From Kutzneria viridogrisea (GTDB lineage Bacteria > Actinomycetota > Actinomycetes > Mycobacteriales > Pseudonocardiaceae), in the NCBI GenBank assembly GCA_014138725.1, contig JACJID010000001.1:1116001-1180000 (forward strand): a DNA stretch of 64,000 nucleotides, written 5' to 3'. Both the position numbers and the translations under genes were made by a program. The notes under the pieces are model-generated. The model saw nothing but the letters and a program-made list of their open reading frames with translations. It made no database searches and was not told the origin of the DNA. This document shows, piece after piece, positions 33,881 to 44,261 of the stretch (its first letter is position 1; each line of letters opens with the position of its first letter).

Positions 33881-34387
33881 ATGGCCGCGCAGCAGGACGC
33901 GCCTGCGCCCACCGCACCCCCGCACGGGAGCGAACACCGCAGGACAGTCGGCGAGTACCCCGCCTACGATGACGCCGAGCGGGCGGTGGAGTACTTGACC
34001 GATCACGAATTCCCGGTCGAGCGGGTCGCCATCGTCGGCACCGACGTGCGGCTGGTCGAACAGATCGTGGGCCGGGTGAACTACGCGGGCGCCGCCTTGC
34101 GCGGGGCCGGTTCGGGCGCGTTCACCGGCGTGCTGATCGGCTGGTTGTTCGGACTGTTCAACTGGGTCGCACCGATCGTCGCGTCGCTGACACTGGCCGC
34201 GTACGGGCTGGTCATCGGCGCGGTGCTGGGCGCGATCTTCGGTCTCGTCGCGCACGCGCTGCAGCGCGGCCGCCGGGACTTCGCCTCCATCCGCGCGATG
34301 GCCCCGAGTCGCTACCAGGTGGTCGCCGACGTCGAGGTGGCCGACCGGGCGCGCGCCCTCCTGGCCCGGATGGACGGGGGCAAGTGA
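33881..34387 (+). CDS. General stress protein 17M-like membrane protein
   Basis: 168 residues from ATG 33881 (AGGAGGA upstream). An N-terminal cytoplasmic part ([25 protein letters not shown]) resembles the general stress protein family; two glycine-rich membrane helices follow ([35 protein letters not shown]), then [17 protein letters not shown]. It overlaps dnaK by one base (TGATG), so the two are translationally coupled. Function uncharacterised. Confidence 0.85.
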   Translation: MAAQQDAPAPTAPPHGSEHRRTVGEYPAYDDAERAVEYLTDHEFPVERVAIVGTDVRLVEQIVGRVNYAGAALRGAGSGAFTGVLIGWLFGLFNWVAPIVASLTLAAYGLVIGAVLGAIFGLVAHALQRGRRDFASIRAMAPSRYQVVADVEVADRARALLARMDGGK

Positions 34388-36240
34388 TGGCCAGGGCTGT
34401 CGGCATCGATCTGGGCACTACCAACTCGGTGATCGCCGCGTGGGAGGGCGGCGAGCCCGCCGTGATCCCCAACGCGGAGGGCTCCCGCACTACCCCGTCG
34501 GTGGTCGCCTACACCGAGTCCGGCGAGCGGCTGGTCGGTCAACTGGCCCGCCGCCAGGCGATCCTCAACCCCAAGGGCACCATCTACTCGGCGAAACGAT
34601 TCATCGGCCGCAGGTTCGACGAGGTCGCCGAGGAGGCACGGGCGGTCGGCTTCGACGTGGTCGAGGGCGACGGCGGCGTGGTCCGGTTCAAGGTCCGCGG
34701 CAAGCTGCACGCGCCCGAGGAGATCAGCGCACAGGTGCTGCGCAAGCTCGCCGACGACGCCGGCAAGGCGCTCGGCGAGAAGGTCACCGAGGCCGTGATC
34801 ACGGTGCCGGCGTACTTCAACGACGCGCAGCGGCAGGCCACCAAGGACGCCGGCCGGATCGCCGGCCTCGAGGTGCTGCGGATCATCAACGAGCCGACCG
34901 CCGCAGCGCTGGCCTACGGACTGGACAACAAGGGCCACGAGACCGTGCTGGTGTTCGACCTGGGCGGCGGCACCTTCGACGTGAGCCTGCTCGACGTCGG
35001 CGACGGCGTCGTCGAGGTGCGCTCCACGGCGGGCGACACCCACCTCGGCGGCGACGACTTCGACCGCCGGATCGTGGACCACCTCGCCGAGCAGTTCCAG
35101 CGCGACAACGGCATCGACCTGCGTTCCGACCCGCAGGCGCTGCAACGGCTGTTCGAGGCCGCCGAGAAGGCCAAGGTCGAGCTCAGCTCGGTCAGCCAGA
35201 CCACCGTGAACCTACCGTTCATCACCGCCGACCGGGACGGCCCCAAGCACCTGACCACCACGCTGATGCGGTCCGTGTTCGAGGAGATCACCCGCGACCT
35301 GGTCGAGCGCTGCCTCGACCCGGTCAAGCGGGCGATGGCCGACGCCAAGGTCACCGCCAACGACATCGACGAGGTGATCCTGGTCGGCGGCTCCACCCGG
35401 ATCCCAGCCGTGCAGGCCCTGGTCCGTCGGCTCACCGGCGGCAAGGACCCGAACATGAGCGTGAACCCGGACGAGGTCGTCGCGCTCGGCGCAGCGGTGC
35501 AGGCCGGCGTGCTCAAGGGCGACGTGAAGGACGTGCTGCTGCTCGACGTCACGCCGCTGTCGCTGGGAGTGGAGACCCGTGGCGGGGTAATGACCAAGAT
35601 CATCGAGCGGAACACCACAATCCCGGCCCGCCGCACCGAGGTGTTCTCCACCGCCGAGGACAACCAGCCCGCAGTGGACGTGGTGGTGCTGCAGGGCGAG
35701 CGGGAACGCGCGGCGGACAACCGGGTTCTCGGCCGGTTCCAGCTGACCGACATCCGACCGGCACCGCGTGGCGAGCCGCAGATCGAGGTCACCTTCGACA
35801 TCGACGCCAACGGCATTCTCGACGTCACCGCGAAGGACAAGGACACCGGCGCCCAGCAGAGCATCACCATCAGCGAGAGCTCCAACCTCAACCAGGCCGA
35901 GATCGAGCGCATGGTGAGCGAGGCCGACCGCAATCGGGCCGACGACGAACGGCTGCGCACCGAGGTCGACGCCCGCAACGCCCTCGACACCGTCGCGTAC
36001 CAGGTGGAGCGGGCCCTCACCGACAGCACACCCGAACATGAGCGGGCCCGTGCGCAACTGCTGGTGGAACAGGCCCGTGACGCTGTCAAGTCGGAGGCGC
36101 CGCTGGACCAGATTCGGTCGCTGAACTCGGAGTTGCAGCAGGTGCACGCGTCGCTGAGCGTGCCCCGTCGCGACGACGGCCGGAGTACCTCGTCGGACAG
36201 CGACGACGACGTGGTCGACGCCGAGTTCGACCGGACGTGA
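34387..36240 (+). CDS. dnaK: Molecular chaperone DnaK (Hsp70)
   Basis: 617 residues: nucleotide-binding domain with [29 protein letters not shown] and [11 protein letters not shown], linker [13 protein letters not shown], and a substrate domain to about 600, with an acidic C-terminus ending in [13 protein letters not shown] complete Hsp70. It is likely an accessory copy, since its operon has a GrpE, J-protein, modulator and ClpB of its own rather than the HspR-type dnaK-grpE-dnaJ-hspR order. It refolds clients with GrpE and CbpA. Confidence 0.97.
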   Translation: MARAVGIDLGTTNSVIAAWEGGEPAVIPNAEGSRTTPSVVAYTESGERLVGQLARRQAILNPKGTIYSAKRFIGRRFDEVAEEARAVGFDVVEGDGGVVRFKVRGKLHAPEEISAQVLRKLADDAGKALGEKVTEAVITVPAYFNDAQRQATKDAGRIAGLEVLRIINEPTAAALAYGLDNKGHETVLVFDLGGGTFDVSLLDVGDGVVEVRSTAGDTHLGGDDFDRRIVDHLAEQFQRDNGIDLRSDPQALQRLFEAAEKAKVELSSVSQTTVNLPFITADRDGPKHLTTTLMRSVFEEITRDLVERCLDPVKRAMADAKVTANDIDEVILVGGSTRIPAVQALVRRLTGGKDPNMSVNPDEVVALGAAVQAGVLKGDVKDVLLLDVTPLSLGVETRGGVMTKIIERNTTIPARRTEVFSTAEDNQPAVDVVVLQGERERAADNRVLGRFQLTDIRPAPRGEPQIEVTFDIDANGILDVTAKDKDTGAQQSITISESSNLNQAEIERMVSEADRNRADDERLRTEVDARNALDTVAYQVERALTDSTPEHERARAQLLVEQARDAVKSEAPLDQIRSLNSELQQVHASLSVPRRDDGRSTSSDSDDDVVDAEFDRT

Positions 36241-36249
36241 GGGACAGGC

Positions 36250-36780
36250 ATGAACAATCCGGAGCACGCTGCGGCGGACCACGCTGCCACTGCGGCCGAT
36301 GTCGGGGCCGGCGCCGACGCGCGCCCCGAGGCGCCGGCCCCGACCCCGCAGGCTCGGATCGAGGATCTCGAAGACCGATGGCGGCGGGCGATGGCGGAAC
36401 TGGACAATCTGCGCAAGCGCCACGCGGTCGAGCTGGGACGGGTGAGAGCCGCCGAACGGGCGAGGGTCGCCGCGGCGTGGCTGCCGGTGCTGGACAACCT
36501 AGAGTTGGCGCTCGCGCACGCGGATGCCGACCCGGGCAGCATCCTGGAAGGTGTGCGTTCGATCCGGGACCAGGCCGTCCAGATGCTCGCCGCGCTGGGA
36601 TTTCCCCGCGACGACGAGACCGGTGTGCCGTTCGACCCGAGCCGGCACGAGGTGGTCGCCGTGGTCGACGACGTGGAGACGGAACCGAACACGGTGGTCC
36701 ACGTGGTGCGGCCGGGCTACGGCGAGAGTGGCCACGAGCTGCGGCCGGCGGCCGTCACAGTGGCCGGGGCCCGGGAGTGA
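36250..36780 (+). CDS. grpE: GrpE nucleotide-exchange factor
   Basis: 176 residues. A long N-terminal helix (LEDRWRRAMAELDNLRKRH) and the beta-wing (GVPFDPSRHEVVAVV; TVVHVVRPGY) are both recognisable. It releases ADP from DnaK. It follows dnaK by nine bases and precedes the J-protein by six, within the chaperone operon. Confidence 0.93.
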   Translation: MNNPEHAAADHAATAADVGAGADARPEAPAPTPQARIEDLEDRWRRAMAELDNLRKRHAVELGRVRAAERARVAAAWLPVLDNLELALAHADADPGSILEGVRSIRDQAVQMLAALGFPRDDETGVPFDPSRHEVVAVVDDVETEPNTVVHVVRPGYGESGHELRPAAVTVAGARE

Positions 36781-36786
36781 TGGTCC

Positions 36787-37641
36787 GTGGCGACCGACTT
36801 CTATGACACGCTCGGCATTGCCCGCGACGCGTCTGCCGACGACGTCCAGCGGGCATACCGGCGACTGGCCCGCCGGTACCACCCGGACGTGAACTCTGAT
36901 CCGGGAGCCGAGGAGCGCTTCAAGGAGGTCAGCGAGGCGTACCAGGTGCTGTCCGATCCGGAGCAGCGCGGCCGGTACGACCGGTTCGGCGTGGACTTCC
37001 GCCGGGTTGCCGAGGACGCCGGTCGGTCGCGCAGAACCTCGGCGGCGCGGGGCTTCCAGGGCATCGACATCGAGGACCTGCTGAGCGGGTTGTTCCGTGG
37101 CCGCGGCCGGGTTCCCGGCGCCGACCAGGAAGCGGTGCTCGAGCTGTCGGTCGAGGAGGCGTACCGCGGCGGGCACCGGCGGTTGACGCTGCCCAATACC
37201 GACAGACGGTACGACGTCATGGTGCCGCCCGGAGTCGTTGACGGGCAACGGATTCGGCTCGCTGGACAGGGTGGGCGCGGCGCGGGCGACGCACCGGCAG
37301 GGGACTTGTACCTGGTCGTGCGGATCCGACCGCATCGGCGTTATCGATTGTCCGGCAGGGACATTCACCTCACGCTGCCGGTGACGCCGTGGGAGGCCGC
37401 GCTCGGCACGACGGTGTCGGTGACCACGCCCGGCGGCGAGGTGAAGGTCCGCGTGACCGCCGGATCGTCCAGCGGCCGGCGGCTTCGACTGCGCGGCGAG
37501 GGCATGCCGAATCCACGCGGCACAGCCGGCGACCTGTACGCCGAGGTGCGGGTGATGGTGCCCCAGCACCTCACCCGGCGTGAACGCAAACTCTTCGAAG
37601 AACTGGCCGCTGTGTCCGAGTTCACCCCAAGGAGGACCTGA
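36787..37641 (+). CDS. cbpA: CbpA-type DnaJ co-chaperone
   Basis: 284 residues. J-domain with HPD (RRLARRYHPDVNSD) and YQVLSDPEQRGRYDRFG, a short G/R linker, then the C-terminal substrate-binding domain (ELSVEEAYRGGHRRLTLP; GDLYLVVRIRPHRRYRLSG; DLYAEVRVMVP). There is no zinc-finger region, as in CbpA. A GTG start at 36787. Its stop overlaps the cbpM start, supporting partnership with that modulator. Confidence 0.93.
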   Translation: MATDFYDTLGIARDASADDVQRAYRRLARRYHPDVNSDPGAEERFKEVSEAYQVLSDPEQRGRYDRFGVDFRRVAEDAGRSRRTSAARGFQGIDIEDLLSGLFRGRGRVPGADQEAVLELSVEEAYRGGHRRLTLPNTDRRYDVMVPPGVVDGQRIRLAGQGGRGAGDAPAGDLYLVVRIRPHRRYRLSGRDIHLTLPVTPWEAALGTTVSVTTPGGEVKVRVTAGSSSGRRLRLRGEGMPNPRGTAGDLYAEVRVMVPQHLTRRERKLFEELAAVSEFTPRRT

Positions 37642-37937
37642 TGGCCGCATACCAACTCGTCCGGCCGGTGCTGCTTAGCGCCGAGACGGTGGCCGCACGC
37701 AGCGGGCTGCATCCAGATCTGGTCCGCCGCTACGCCACGTTGGGCCTGGTGGAGAGCACGACCGACCGGACCGGGCGGCTGTGGTTCCCACCGGCGACGG
37801 TGCCGGTGCTGGCCCGCGTGCAGCGGCTGCGCAGCGGTCTGGCGCTGAACTACGCGGCGATCGGGCTGGTGCTCGACCTGCTCGATCGGATCAGGGTGCT
37901 GGAAGCCCAAGTCGGGAGCCAACAGCGATGGACATGA
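37641..37937 (+). CDS. cbpM: Chaperone modulator CbpM-like (MerR-type HTH)
   Basis: 98 residues. It starts at ATG 37641, overlapping the dnaJ stop (TGATG). A MerR-like HTH ([20 protein letters not shown]) and a short helical tail ([14 protein letters not shown]) match CbpM, which binds the J-domain of CbpA and restrains it. Its end overlaps the clpB start by ten bases. Confidence 0.88.
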   Translation: MAAYQLVRPVLLSAETVAARSGLHPDLVRRYATLGLVESTTDRTGRLWFPPATVPVLARVQRLRSGLALNYAAIGLVLDLLDRIRVLEAQVGSQQRWT

Positions 37938-40543
37938 GCGAACTAACCCAGAAGTCGCAGGAGGCGCTGCGGGACGCGCAGGCCGTCGCGACCCGGCAGG
38001 GGCACACCGAGACCGACGACGAGCACCTGCTGCTCGCCCTGCTCGACCAACCCGACGGCCTGGCTCCCCGGCTACTGGAACGGGCTGGCGTCGACGTGTC
38101 CCGGTTGCGCGCGGCGGTGCAGGAGGAATTGGGCCGCCGGCCGAAGGTGACCGGACCGGGCGCGGCCCCCGGGCAGGTGTACCTGACCCGTCGGCTAGCC
38201 GCGCTGATGGAATCGGCGGAGCGGGAAGCCAAGCGCCTCAAGGATTCCTACGTCTCCGTTGAACACCTGCTGCTGGCACTGCTCGACAACGGACCGTCCG
38301 GCCGGCTGCTCACCGAGGCGGGACTGACCAGGGAACGGTTCCTGACCGCGCTCACCGAGATCCGGGGCAACCAGCGGGTCACCTCCGCCACCCCGGAGGG
38401 CGCGTACGAGGCGTTGGACAAGTACGGCCGCGACCTGGTCGCCGACGCACGGGCCGGCAAGCTCGACCCGGTGATCGGCCGGGACACGGAGATCCGGCGG
38501 GTGGTCCAGATCCTCTCCCGCAAGTCCAAGAACAACCCGGTGTTGATCGGCGACCCTGGCGTGGGCAAGACCGCCATCGTGGAGGGCCTGGCGCAGCGGA
38601 TCGTGCGCGGCGACGTGCCGGAGGGCCTGCGCGACCGCACGATCTTCTCGCTGGACATGGGGGCCCTGCTGGCCGGCGCCAAGTACCGCGGGGAATTCGA
38701 GGAGCGGTTCAAGGCCGTGCTGGCCGAGGTGAAGGCCGCCGACGGCCGGATCCTGCTGTTCGTTGACGAGGTGCACACCGTGGTCGGCGCCGGCGCGACC
38801 GAGGGCGCGATGGACGCCGGCAACATGCTCAAACCGATGCTGGCCCGCGGCGAACTGCACATGATCGGCGCGACCACGGTGGACGAGTACCGCAAGCACG
38901 TCGAGCCGGACGCCGCGCTGGAGCGCCGATTCCAGCCGGTGCTAGTGGACGAGCCGACGGTCGAGGACACCGTCTCCATCCTGCGCGGGCTGCGCGAGCG
39001 GTTCGAGGTGTTCCACGGCGTCAAGATCCAGGACTCCGCACTGGTCGCGGCGGCCACCCTGTCGCACCGGTACATCACCGACCGGTTCCTCCCGGACAAG
39101 GCGATCGACCTGGTCGACGAGGCGTGCGCACGGCTGCGCACCGAGATCGACTCCATGCCGGCCGAGCTGGACGAGCTGACCCGGCGGGTGACTCGGCTGG
39201 AGATCGAGGAGGCCGCACTGGCCAAGGAGGACGATCCGGCCAGCCGGACCCGGCTCGCCGACCTGCGCCGCGAACTGGCCGACCTGCGCGCGGAGGCGGA
39301 CGCCAAAACCGCCCAGTGGAGCGCGGAACGGCAGGCCATCCGCCGGGTGCAGCAGCTGCGCTCGGAGCTGGAACGGCTGCGGCACGATGCCGAGGAGGCC
39401 GAGCGCACCTACGACCTCAACCGCGCCGCGGAGCTCCGCTACGGCCAGATCCGCGAGCTGGAACGCCGCCTGACCAGCGAGGAGGAGCAGTTGGCCGCCA
39501 AGCAGGGCGGCGCACGGCTGCTGCGCGAGGTCGTCACCGAGGACGAGATCGCCGAGATCGTCGCCTCCTGGACCGGCATTCCGGTCGCCCGACTCCGCGA
39601 GGGCGAGCGCGCGAAGTTGCTGCGCCTGGACGAGATCCTGCACGAGCGGGTGATCGGCCAGGACGAGGCGGTGCGGCTGGTCGCCGACGCGATCATCCGG
39701 GCCAGGTCAGGCATCCGCGATCCGCGCAAGCCGATCGGCTCGTTCGTCTTCCTCGGCCCCACCGGCGTCGGCAAGACCGAGCTGGCCAAGACGCTGGCCG
39801 CGGCGCTGTTCGACAGCGAGGAGAACATGGTCCGCCTCGACATGAGCGAGTACCAGGAACGGCACACGGTCAGCCGGCTGCTCGGCGCGCCGCCCGGCTA
39901 CGTCGGCTACGCCGAGGGCGGCCAGCTCACCGAGGCGGTGCGCCGAAAGCCGTACTCGGTGGTGCTGTTCGACGAGATCGAGAAGGCGCACCCGGACGTG
40001 TTCAACACGCTGTTGCAGGTCCTCGACGACGGCCGGATCACCGACGCGCAGGGCCACACCGTCGACTTCCGCAACTCTGTGGTGATCATGACCTCCAACA
40101 TCGGCTCGCAGCATCTGCTGGACGGCGTCACCGCGACCGGCGAGATCAAGCCGGACGCCCGCGACGTGGTGTTCGCCGAACTGCGCCGGCACTTCCGGCC
40201 GGAGTTCCTCAACCGGGTCGACGACATCGTCCTGTTCACGCCGCTGGGGCGGCCGGAGATCGAACGCATCGTGGAACTCCAGTTCGGGCAACTGCGGGAC
40301 CGGCTCGCCGAGCAGGGCGTGTTCATCGAGCTGACGGAGGCGGCCCGCAAGCTGATCGCCGGCCGCGGCTTCGACCCGGTCTACGGGGCACGCCCGCTAC
40401 GACGATTCATCTCCCACGAGGTCGAGACCAGGATCGGCCGAGCGCTGCTGCGTGGCGAGCTCGTCGACGGGCAGGCGGTGACGGTCGACGCGCAGGATGG
40501 TGAACTCGTCGTGCGCCTCGGGGCGGCGGGGGTGGCGGCATGA
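37928..40543 (+). CDS. clpB: ATP-dependent disaggregase ClpB
   Basis: 871 residues from ATG 37928. Clp N-domain (two repeats, about 1-145), AAA-1 with GDPGVGKT near residue 210, the coiled-coil M-domain (about 410-530), AAA-2 with GPTGVGKT near 609, and the C-terminal D2 small domain. All Walker B motifs ([18 protein letters not shown]) are intact. It rescues aggregates together with DnaK. Its stop overlaps the thioredoxin start (ATGA). Confidence 0.97.
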   Translation: MDMSELTQKSQEALRDAQAVATRQGHTETDDEHLLLALLDQPDGLAPRLLERAGVDVSRLRAAVQEELGRRPKVTGPGAAPGQVYLTRRLAALMESAEREAKRLKDSYVSVEHLLLALLDNGPSGRLLTEAGLTRERFLTALTEIRGNQRVTSATPEGAYEALDKYGRDLVADARAGKLDPVIGRDTEIRRVVQILSRKSKNNPVLIGDPGVGKTAIVEGLAQRIVRGDVPEGLRDRTIFSLDMGALLAGAKYRGEFEERFKAVLAEVKAADGRILLFVDEVHTVVGAGATEGAMDAGNMLKPMLARGELHMIGATTVDEYRKHVEPDAALERRFQPVLVDEPTVEDTVSILRGLRERFEVFHGVKIQDSALVAAATLSHRYITDRFLPDKAIDLVDEACARLRTEIDSMPAELDELTRRVTRLEIEEAALAKEDDPASRTRLADLRRELADLRAEADAKTAQWSAERQAIRRVQQLRSELERLRHDAEEAERTYDLNRAAELRYGQIRELERRLTSEEEQLAAKQGGARLLREVVTEDEIAEIVASWTGIPVARLREGERAKLLRLDEILHERVIGQDEAVRLVADAIIRARSGIRDPRKPIGSFVFLGPTGVGKTELAKTLAAALFDSEENMVRLDMSEYQERHTVSRLLGAPPGYVGYAEGGQLTEAVRRKPYSVVLFDEIEKAHPDVFNTLLQVLDDGRITDAQGHTVDFRNSVVIMTSNIGSQHLLDGVTATGEIKPDARDVVFAELRRHFRPEFLNRVDDIVLFTPLGRPEIERIVELQFGQLRDRLAEQGVFIELTEAARKLIAGRGFDPVYGARPLRRFISHEVETRIGRALLRGELVDGQAVTVDAQDGELVVRLGAAGVAA

Positions 40544-40983
40544 CTACGGTCGTGTGTGGCCACTGTGGACACCGCAACCGGCTGCCGCCGGCGGCAGCCG
40601 GCCGGCCGAGGTGCGGCAACTGCCACGAGCCGCTGCCGTGGATCGTGGACGCCGGTGACAACGACTTCGCGGAGATCGCCGAGCGAGCGACGCTTCCCGT
40701 GCTTGTCGATCTGTGGGCGACGTGGTGCGGGCCGTGCCTCAGGATCAGCCCCGCCCTGGTGCGGCTGGCGCAGGAGAAGGCCGGCGAGCTGAAACTCGTC
40801 AAGGTCGACATCGATCGGGCGCCGGTGCTGTCCAAACGGTTCAGCGTGCTCGCCGTGCCGACCCTGCTGGTGCTCAAGGAAGGTCAGGTCGCCGCACGGC
40901 ACGCCGGCGCCGCGCCCGTGCCGGAGCTGCGGTCCTGGTTGGACCGCGTGCTCGCGAACCGCAGCGAGGAGGCCAGGACATGA
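40540..40983 (+). CDS. Zinc-ribbon thioredoxin (Trx2 type)
   Basis: 147 residues. Two CxxC pairs (Cys6/9 and Cys25/28) form an N-terminal zinc ribbon as in E. coli Trx2, followed by the thioredoxin fold with WATWCGPC (Cys63/66) and cis-Pro in AVPTLLVL. It reduces disulfides in the cytoplasm; the zinc ribbon suggests an oxidative-stress role. It overlaps clpB by four bases and precedes a small ORF now interrupted by IS630. Confidence 0.93.
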   Translation: MTTVVCGHCGHRNRLPPAAAGRPRCGNCHEPLPWIVDAGDNDFAEIAERATLPVLVDLWATWCGPCLRISPALVRLAQEKAGELKLVKVDIDRAPVLSKRFSVLAVPTLLVLKEGQVAARHAGAAPVPELRSWLDRVLANRSEEART

Positions 40984-41021
40984 CCAGGAACCAGATGCGG
41001 CACTGGTCGCCGTCGCAGCTA

Positions 41022-42128
41022 TTGAGCCGAAACTGTTTGGTTGCCTACATGATCGCGTAGCGGACGTGGCGTGCCTGGAAGTAGCCACGGACGAGGTGTG
41101 GCTGGCGCTGGCGGCGGCGCAGGAAGCGGCGCGTGTCCCGGGCGAGCCGCTCCACAGTGCGAGCACGACCGGCAGGCATGTTGCGTTTGAGGTCGGCGTT
41201 GAGCAGCTCGTCGGGGTTCAACTCGGGGCTGTAGCCGGGCATCAGGTGCAACTCGATCCGGTCGGTGTTGGCTTCCAGCCAGGTACGCACCACCCTGCTG
41301 CGGTGGACCGGGTGCCGGTCGGCGATCACGTACACCTTCCGCCCGGCCTGCCGGGCCAGCCGGGCCAGGAACGCGGTGAACACCGGCGCGGTGAACCGGC
41401 CGGTGAACACGGTGAACCACAACGCACCCCGGGACGCGACTGCGGACATGACGTTGACCCGCAGCCGTTTCCCGGTCACCCGCACCACCGGCGTGTGTCC
41501 CTTGGGCGCCCACGACCGCCCCGGCGGGGCCGCATCCGAGCGCAACCCGCACTGGTCAACCCAGGCCACCACCGCGCCCTCGGCCTTGGCTCGCGACGCG
41601 ATCGCCGGATACTCGGTGTCCAGCCAGGCCCGCACCGCGGCCGGTTGCTGCTCGTAGGCGCGCCGGGCCGGGCGCTGCGGGGTGAACCCGTGACGACGCA
41701 ACCACAGCCCCACGCCCTGCTCGGTCATCACCACCCCGGTGACCAACCGGATCAACTCGACCACCGCCGCCCGGGTCCACAACGGGCCACCGATCAGCAA
41801 CTCCTCGGGCGTGTAGTCGGCCATCGCCATGAATAGCGTGCCCCGCTCGGCGGCAGTGATCAGCTCGGCCGGTCCAGGGCGGCGCGCCCGCCGCACCGCC
41901 AGCGCCTCACGGCCACCATCCCGATACGCCCGCCACCACGCGCCCACCGACCGCTCGGCCACCCTGAACACCTCGGCCGCCTGCCGATAGCCGGTGACGG
42001 TGCCGGACTCCAACGCGGCCACTACCCGCAACCGCAGCACCTCCCGCTCAGCGGGCGACAGACGACGCGCGTCCTCGACCTCGATCACAAGTGAGCAACA
42101 TACAGGCAAACGATCACTTTCGACTCAA
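41022..42128 (-). mobile_element. IS630-family element (type B), copy 2
   Basis: 1107 bases flanked by a clean TA duplication (41020-41021 and 42129-42130). Its flanks rejoin in frame, so here, unlike copy 1, insertion was simple. It separates thioredoxin from the last two operon genes, and the transposase runs against the operon, so it should be polar. Confidence 0.9.
41045..42088 (-). CDS. IS630-family transposase (type B, copy 2)
   Basis: 347 residues from GTG 42088; identical in protein sequence to copy 1. DDE motifs VAWVDQCGL, VIADRHPVHRS and NPDELLNADL are intact. Confidence 0.9.
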   Translation of the reverse strand: MIEVEDARRLSPAEREVLRLRVVAALESGTVTGYRQAAEVFRVAERSVGAWWRAYRDGGREALAVRRARRPGPAELITAAERGTLFMAMADYTPEELLIGGPLWTRAAVVELIRLVTGVVMTEQGVGLWLRRHGFTPQRPARRAYEQQPAAVRAWLDTEYPAIASRAKAEGAVVAWVDQCGLRSDAAPPGRSWAPKGHTPVVRVTGKRLRVNVMSAVASRGALWFTVFTGRFTAPVFTAFLARLARQAGRKVYVIADRHPVHRSRVVRTWLEANTDRIELHLMPGYSPELNPDELLNADLKRNMPAGRARTVERLARDTRRFLRRRQRQPHLVRGYFQARHVRYAIM

Positions 42129-42165
42129 TAACAGACGTCGACGAACGCGGAGCGAAGGAGTGGTG

Positions 42166-42429
42166 ATGACCGCGACCGTGGATCCGCATCTGATGTATGT
42201 GCGGAACGTGCTGCCTCGCACCCCTCAGGGCTGCGAGGAGTGCCTAGTGGGCGGATCCAGTTGGCCGCACCTGCGGCTGTGCCCGAGGTGCGGGCACGTC
42301 GGCTGCTGCGACTCATCGCCGATGCGGCACGCCAGCCGGCACGCGCACGCGGTCGGCGATCCGATCGTCGAGTCGTACGAACCGGGTGAGAACTGGCGAT
42401 GGTGCTACGTCGACCAGGCCTTCGCGTGA
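42166..42429 (+). CDS. UBP-type zinc finger protein
   Basis: 87 residues from ATG 42166 (AAGGAG five bases upstream). Cysteines and histidines in GCEECLVGG, LRLCPRCGHVGCCDSS and MRHASRHAHAVGDP form the ZnF-UBP fold; ENWRWCYVDQ closes it. In bacteria it is typically found next to redox or chaperone genes; the ligand is unknown. Its stop overlaps the GTG of the next gene. Confidence 0.88.
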   Translation: MTATVDPHLMYVRNVLPRTPQGCEECLVGGSSWPHLRLCPRCGHVGCCDSSPMRHASRHAHAVGDPIVESYEPGENWRWCYVDQAFA

Positions 42430-43245
42430 CCGCCCGCGTGGGGCAGCCGCTGCTGGAGACGCCGGACCCGGACGGCGCCTTCCCCCGACTGACCGACGAG
42501 CAGATCAAGACCCTGGCCCGACTCGGCTCCGTGCGGCCGACGAGGGTCGGCGACCGGCTGTACGAGCAGGGTGCGCCGGCCGGCGACTTCTACGTGGTGT
42601 TGGCCGGGATGGTGGCCGTGGTCGAGGGCCTCGGCGCGCGGCAGCGCATCGAGCAGGTGCACGGCCCCCGCCGCTTCCTCGGCGAAGTCGGTCTGTTGGA
42701 AGGGCAACCGGCCTTCGTCGACGTGATCGTCGCGCAGCCGGGTGAGGTGCTCGCCGTGCCGCTGGATTCCCTGCGGCCGGTGGTGCTCGGCAATCCGGCG
42801 CTCGGCGAGGAGATCCTGCGCGCCTACCTGATCCGACGGTCGCTGCTGATCGGGCACGGCGCCGGCCTGCGGATCATCGGCTCGTGTTTCTCGCCGGACA
42901 CCCGGCGACTGCTGGAGTTCGCCGCCCGCAACCGGCTGCCACACCGGTATCTGGACGTGGAGAAGGATGCCTCGGCGGAGACGCTGCTCACCCGGTTCGG
43001 TCTGCCGCCGGACGAGACCCCGGTGGTCGTCCTGCACGGCGCGGACCTGCTGCGCAACCCCAGCAATGCCGAACTGGCCAGCAGGATGGGGTTGCGCCGA
43101 CTGGAGCCGCAGCCCGACGTGTCCGACCTGCTCGTGATCGGCGCCGGTCCGGCGGGACTGGCCACGGTCGTCTACGGCGCGTCGGACGGGCTGACAGTCG
43201 CCGCAGTGGACGGCACCGCCACCGGCGGACAGGCCGGCACCACCT
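42426..43245 (+). pseudogene. cNMP-domain/thioredoxin-reductase fusion truncated by IS5
   Basis: GTG 42426 overlaps the preceding stop. Residues about 25-140 are a cyclic-nucleotide-binding-like beta-barrel (GDRLYEQGAPAGDFYVVLAG; GPRRFLGEVGLLEGQPAFVD), 145-215 a thioredoxin-like module lacking a CxxC, and from about 230 the FAD domain of thioredoxin reductase (LLVIGAGPAGLATVVYGASD; GGQAGTTSK). IS5 inserted there; the CxxC and NADPH parts are missing and not found beyond the IS. The product is inactive as a reductase. Confidence 0.9.
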
Positions 43246-44260
43246 CTAAGTGCCCGTTTTCGAACTGAGGGCCGGGTGTGAAGGTGGGTGACGAGACAGG
43301 GGAACTCCTGGTAGATCGGACGTTGTCGAAGCGCCGTTCCGCCAGGAGTTCCGTTGCTATCGTGCCCGATGCCCGCGGGCGAGGCCACCGCGGGTGCCTC
43401 GTGCTGCCGGCTGGCCGCAACCCACCAGCCCACACGGCGTGCCAACCGGTATCCCTCGGATGTCACCGACGCGCAGTGGGCGGTGTTGGACCCACTGCTG
43501 CCGGATCCGGCCTGGCTGGGTGGCCGGGGTGGCCGTCGAGAGCGGCACTGCCGCCGGGTGATCGTGGACGCGATCTTGTACCTGGTGGACAACGGCATCA
43601 AGTGGCGTGCGCTGCCGGCGGACTTCCCGCCCTGGCCGACGGTCTACAAACGGTTCGCCCTGTGGGAGAAATCCGGTGCGACGCAGCGGATCCTGGACGG
43701 GCTGCGGGACCGTGCCCGGCTGGCGGCGGGCCGGGTGGCGGCGCCGTCAGCGGCGGTGATCGACTCGCAGTCGGTCCGCGCGGCCGAGACCGTGGGACGG
43801 GCCACTCGCGGGTGGGACGCGGGCAAGAAGGTCAACGGCCGCAAGCGCCATATCGTGGTGGACACCGTCGGGTTCGTGCTGGCGGTGCTGGTGACCCCGG
43901 CCTCGATCCAGGACCGGGTCGCCGCCCGCGCACTGCTGCTGTGACTGGGTGCCACGGTCGGTGACCGGATCCGGTTGGTGTGGGCCGACGGCGGCTACAC
44001 CGGCACCTTGCTGGACTGGGCGCGACAAGCGCTCGGCGTGGTGGTGGAGATCGTCAAACGCCCCGACCTGCCCCACTTCACGGTGCTGCCCCGCCGCTGG
44101 GTGGTGGAGCGGAGCCTGGCGTGGATCACCGGTCACCGCCGCTGTGTCCGTGACTACGAACGACTTCCACACCACCACGAAGCGATGGTCCGCTGGGCCA
44201 TGATCCGCATCACCAGCCGCCGATTGACACAGACCCTGTAGATCAGAAACGGGCACTTAG
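43246..44260 (+). mobile_element. IS5-family element
   Basis: Ends CTAAGTGCCCGTTT and, inverted, CTAAGTGCCCGTTT, bounding about 1.0 kb with one split transposase gene. Right flank is not the rest of the truncated reductase, so a deletion accompanied or followed insertion. Confidence 0.85.
43372..44241 (+). pseudogene. IS5-family transposase with an in-frame stop
   Basis: The frame reads YPSDVTDAQWAVLDPLLPDP, NGIKWRALPADFPPW, VIDSQSV and HIVVDTVG to TGA 43942-43944, then continues in the same frame with VWADGGYTG and RRWVVERSLAWI to 44241. The catalytic Asp residues lie on opposite sides of the stop; CGA to TGA is the likely change. Probably dead. I chose ATG 43372 as start; others are possible. 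Confidence 0.85.
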
Positions 44261-44261
44261 T

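Larger units (their letters stand above)
40980..42166 (+). pseudogene. 25-codon small ORF interrupted by IS630 copy 2
   Basis: ATG 40980 overlaps the thioredoxin stop (ATGA) and reads [14 protein letters not shown] to the insertion at TA 41020. Removing the element and one TA restores the frame exactly: it continues TDVDERGAKEW and stops at TGA 42164-42166, overlapping the next ATG. The 25-codon frame is coupled at both ends. It could encode a small protein or only serve to couple translation. Confidence 0.5.

Noticed and set aside
41066-41836. A 256-codon frame antisense to the IS630 transposase, repeated in all three copies
   Set aside because: Mirror of a GC-rich gene; repeats only because the IS repeats.
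43372-44241. Programmed read-through of the IS5 transposase stop
   Set aside because: No known signal around the TGA; a plain nonsense mutation is simpler.
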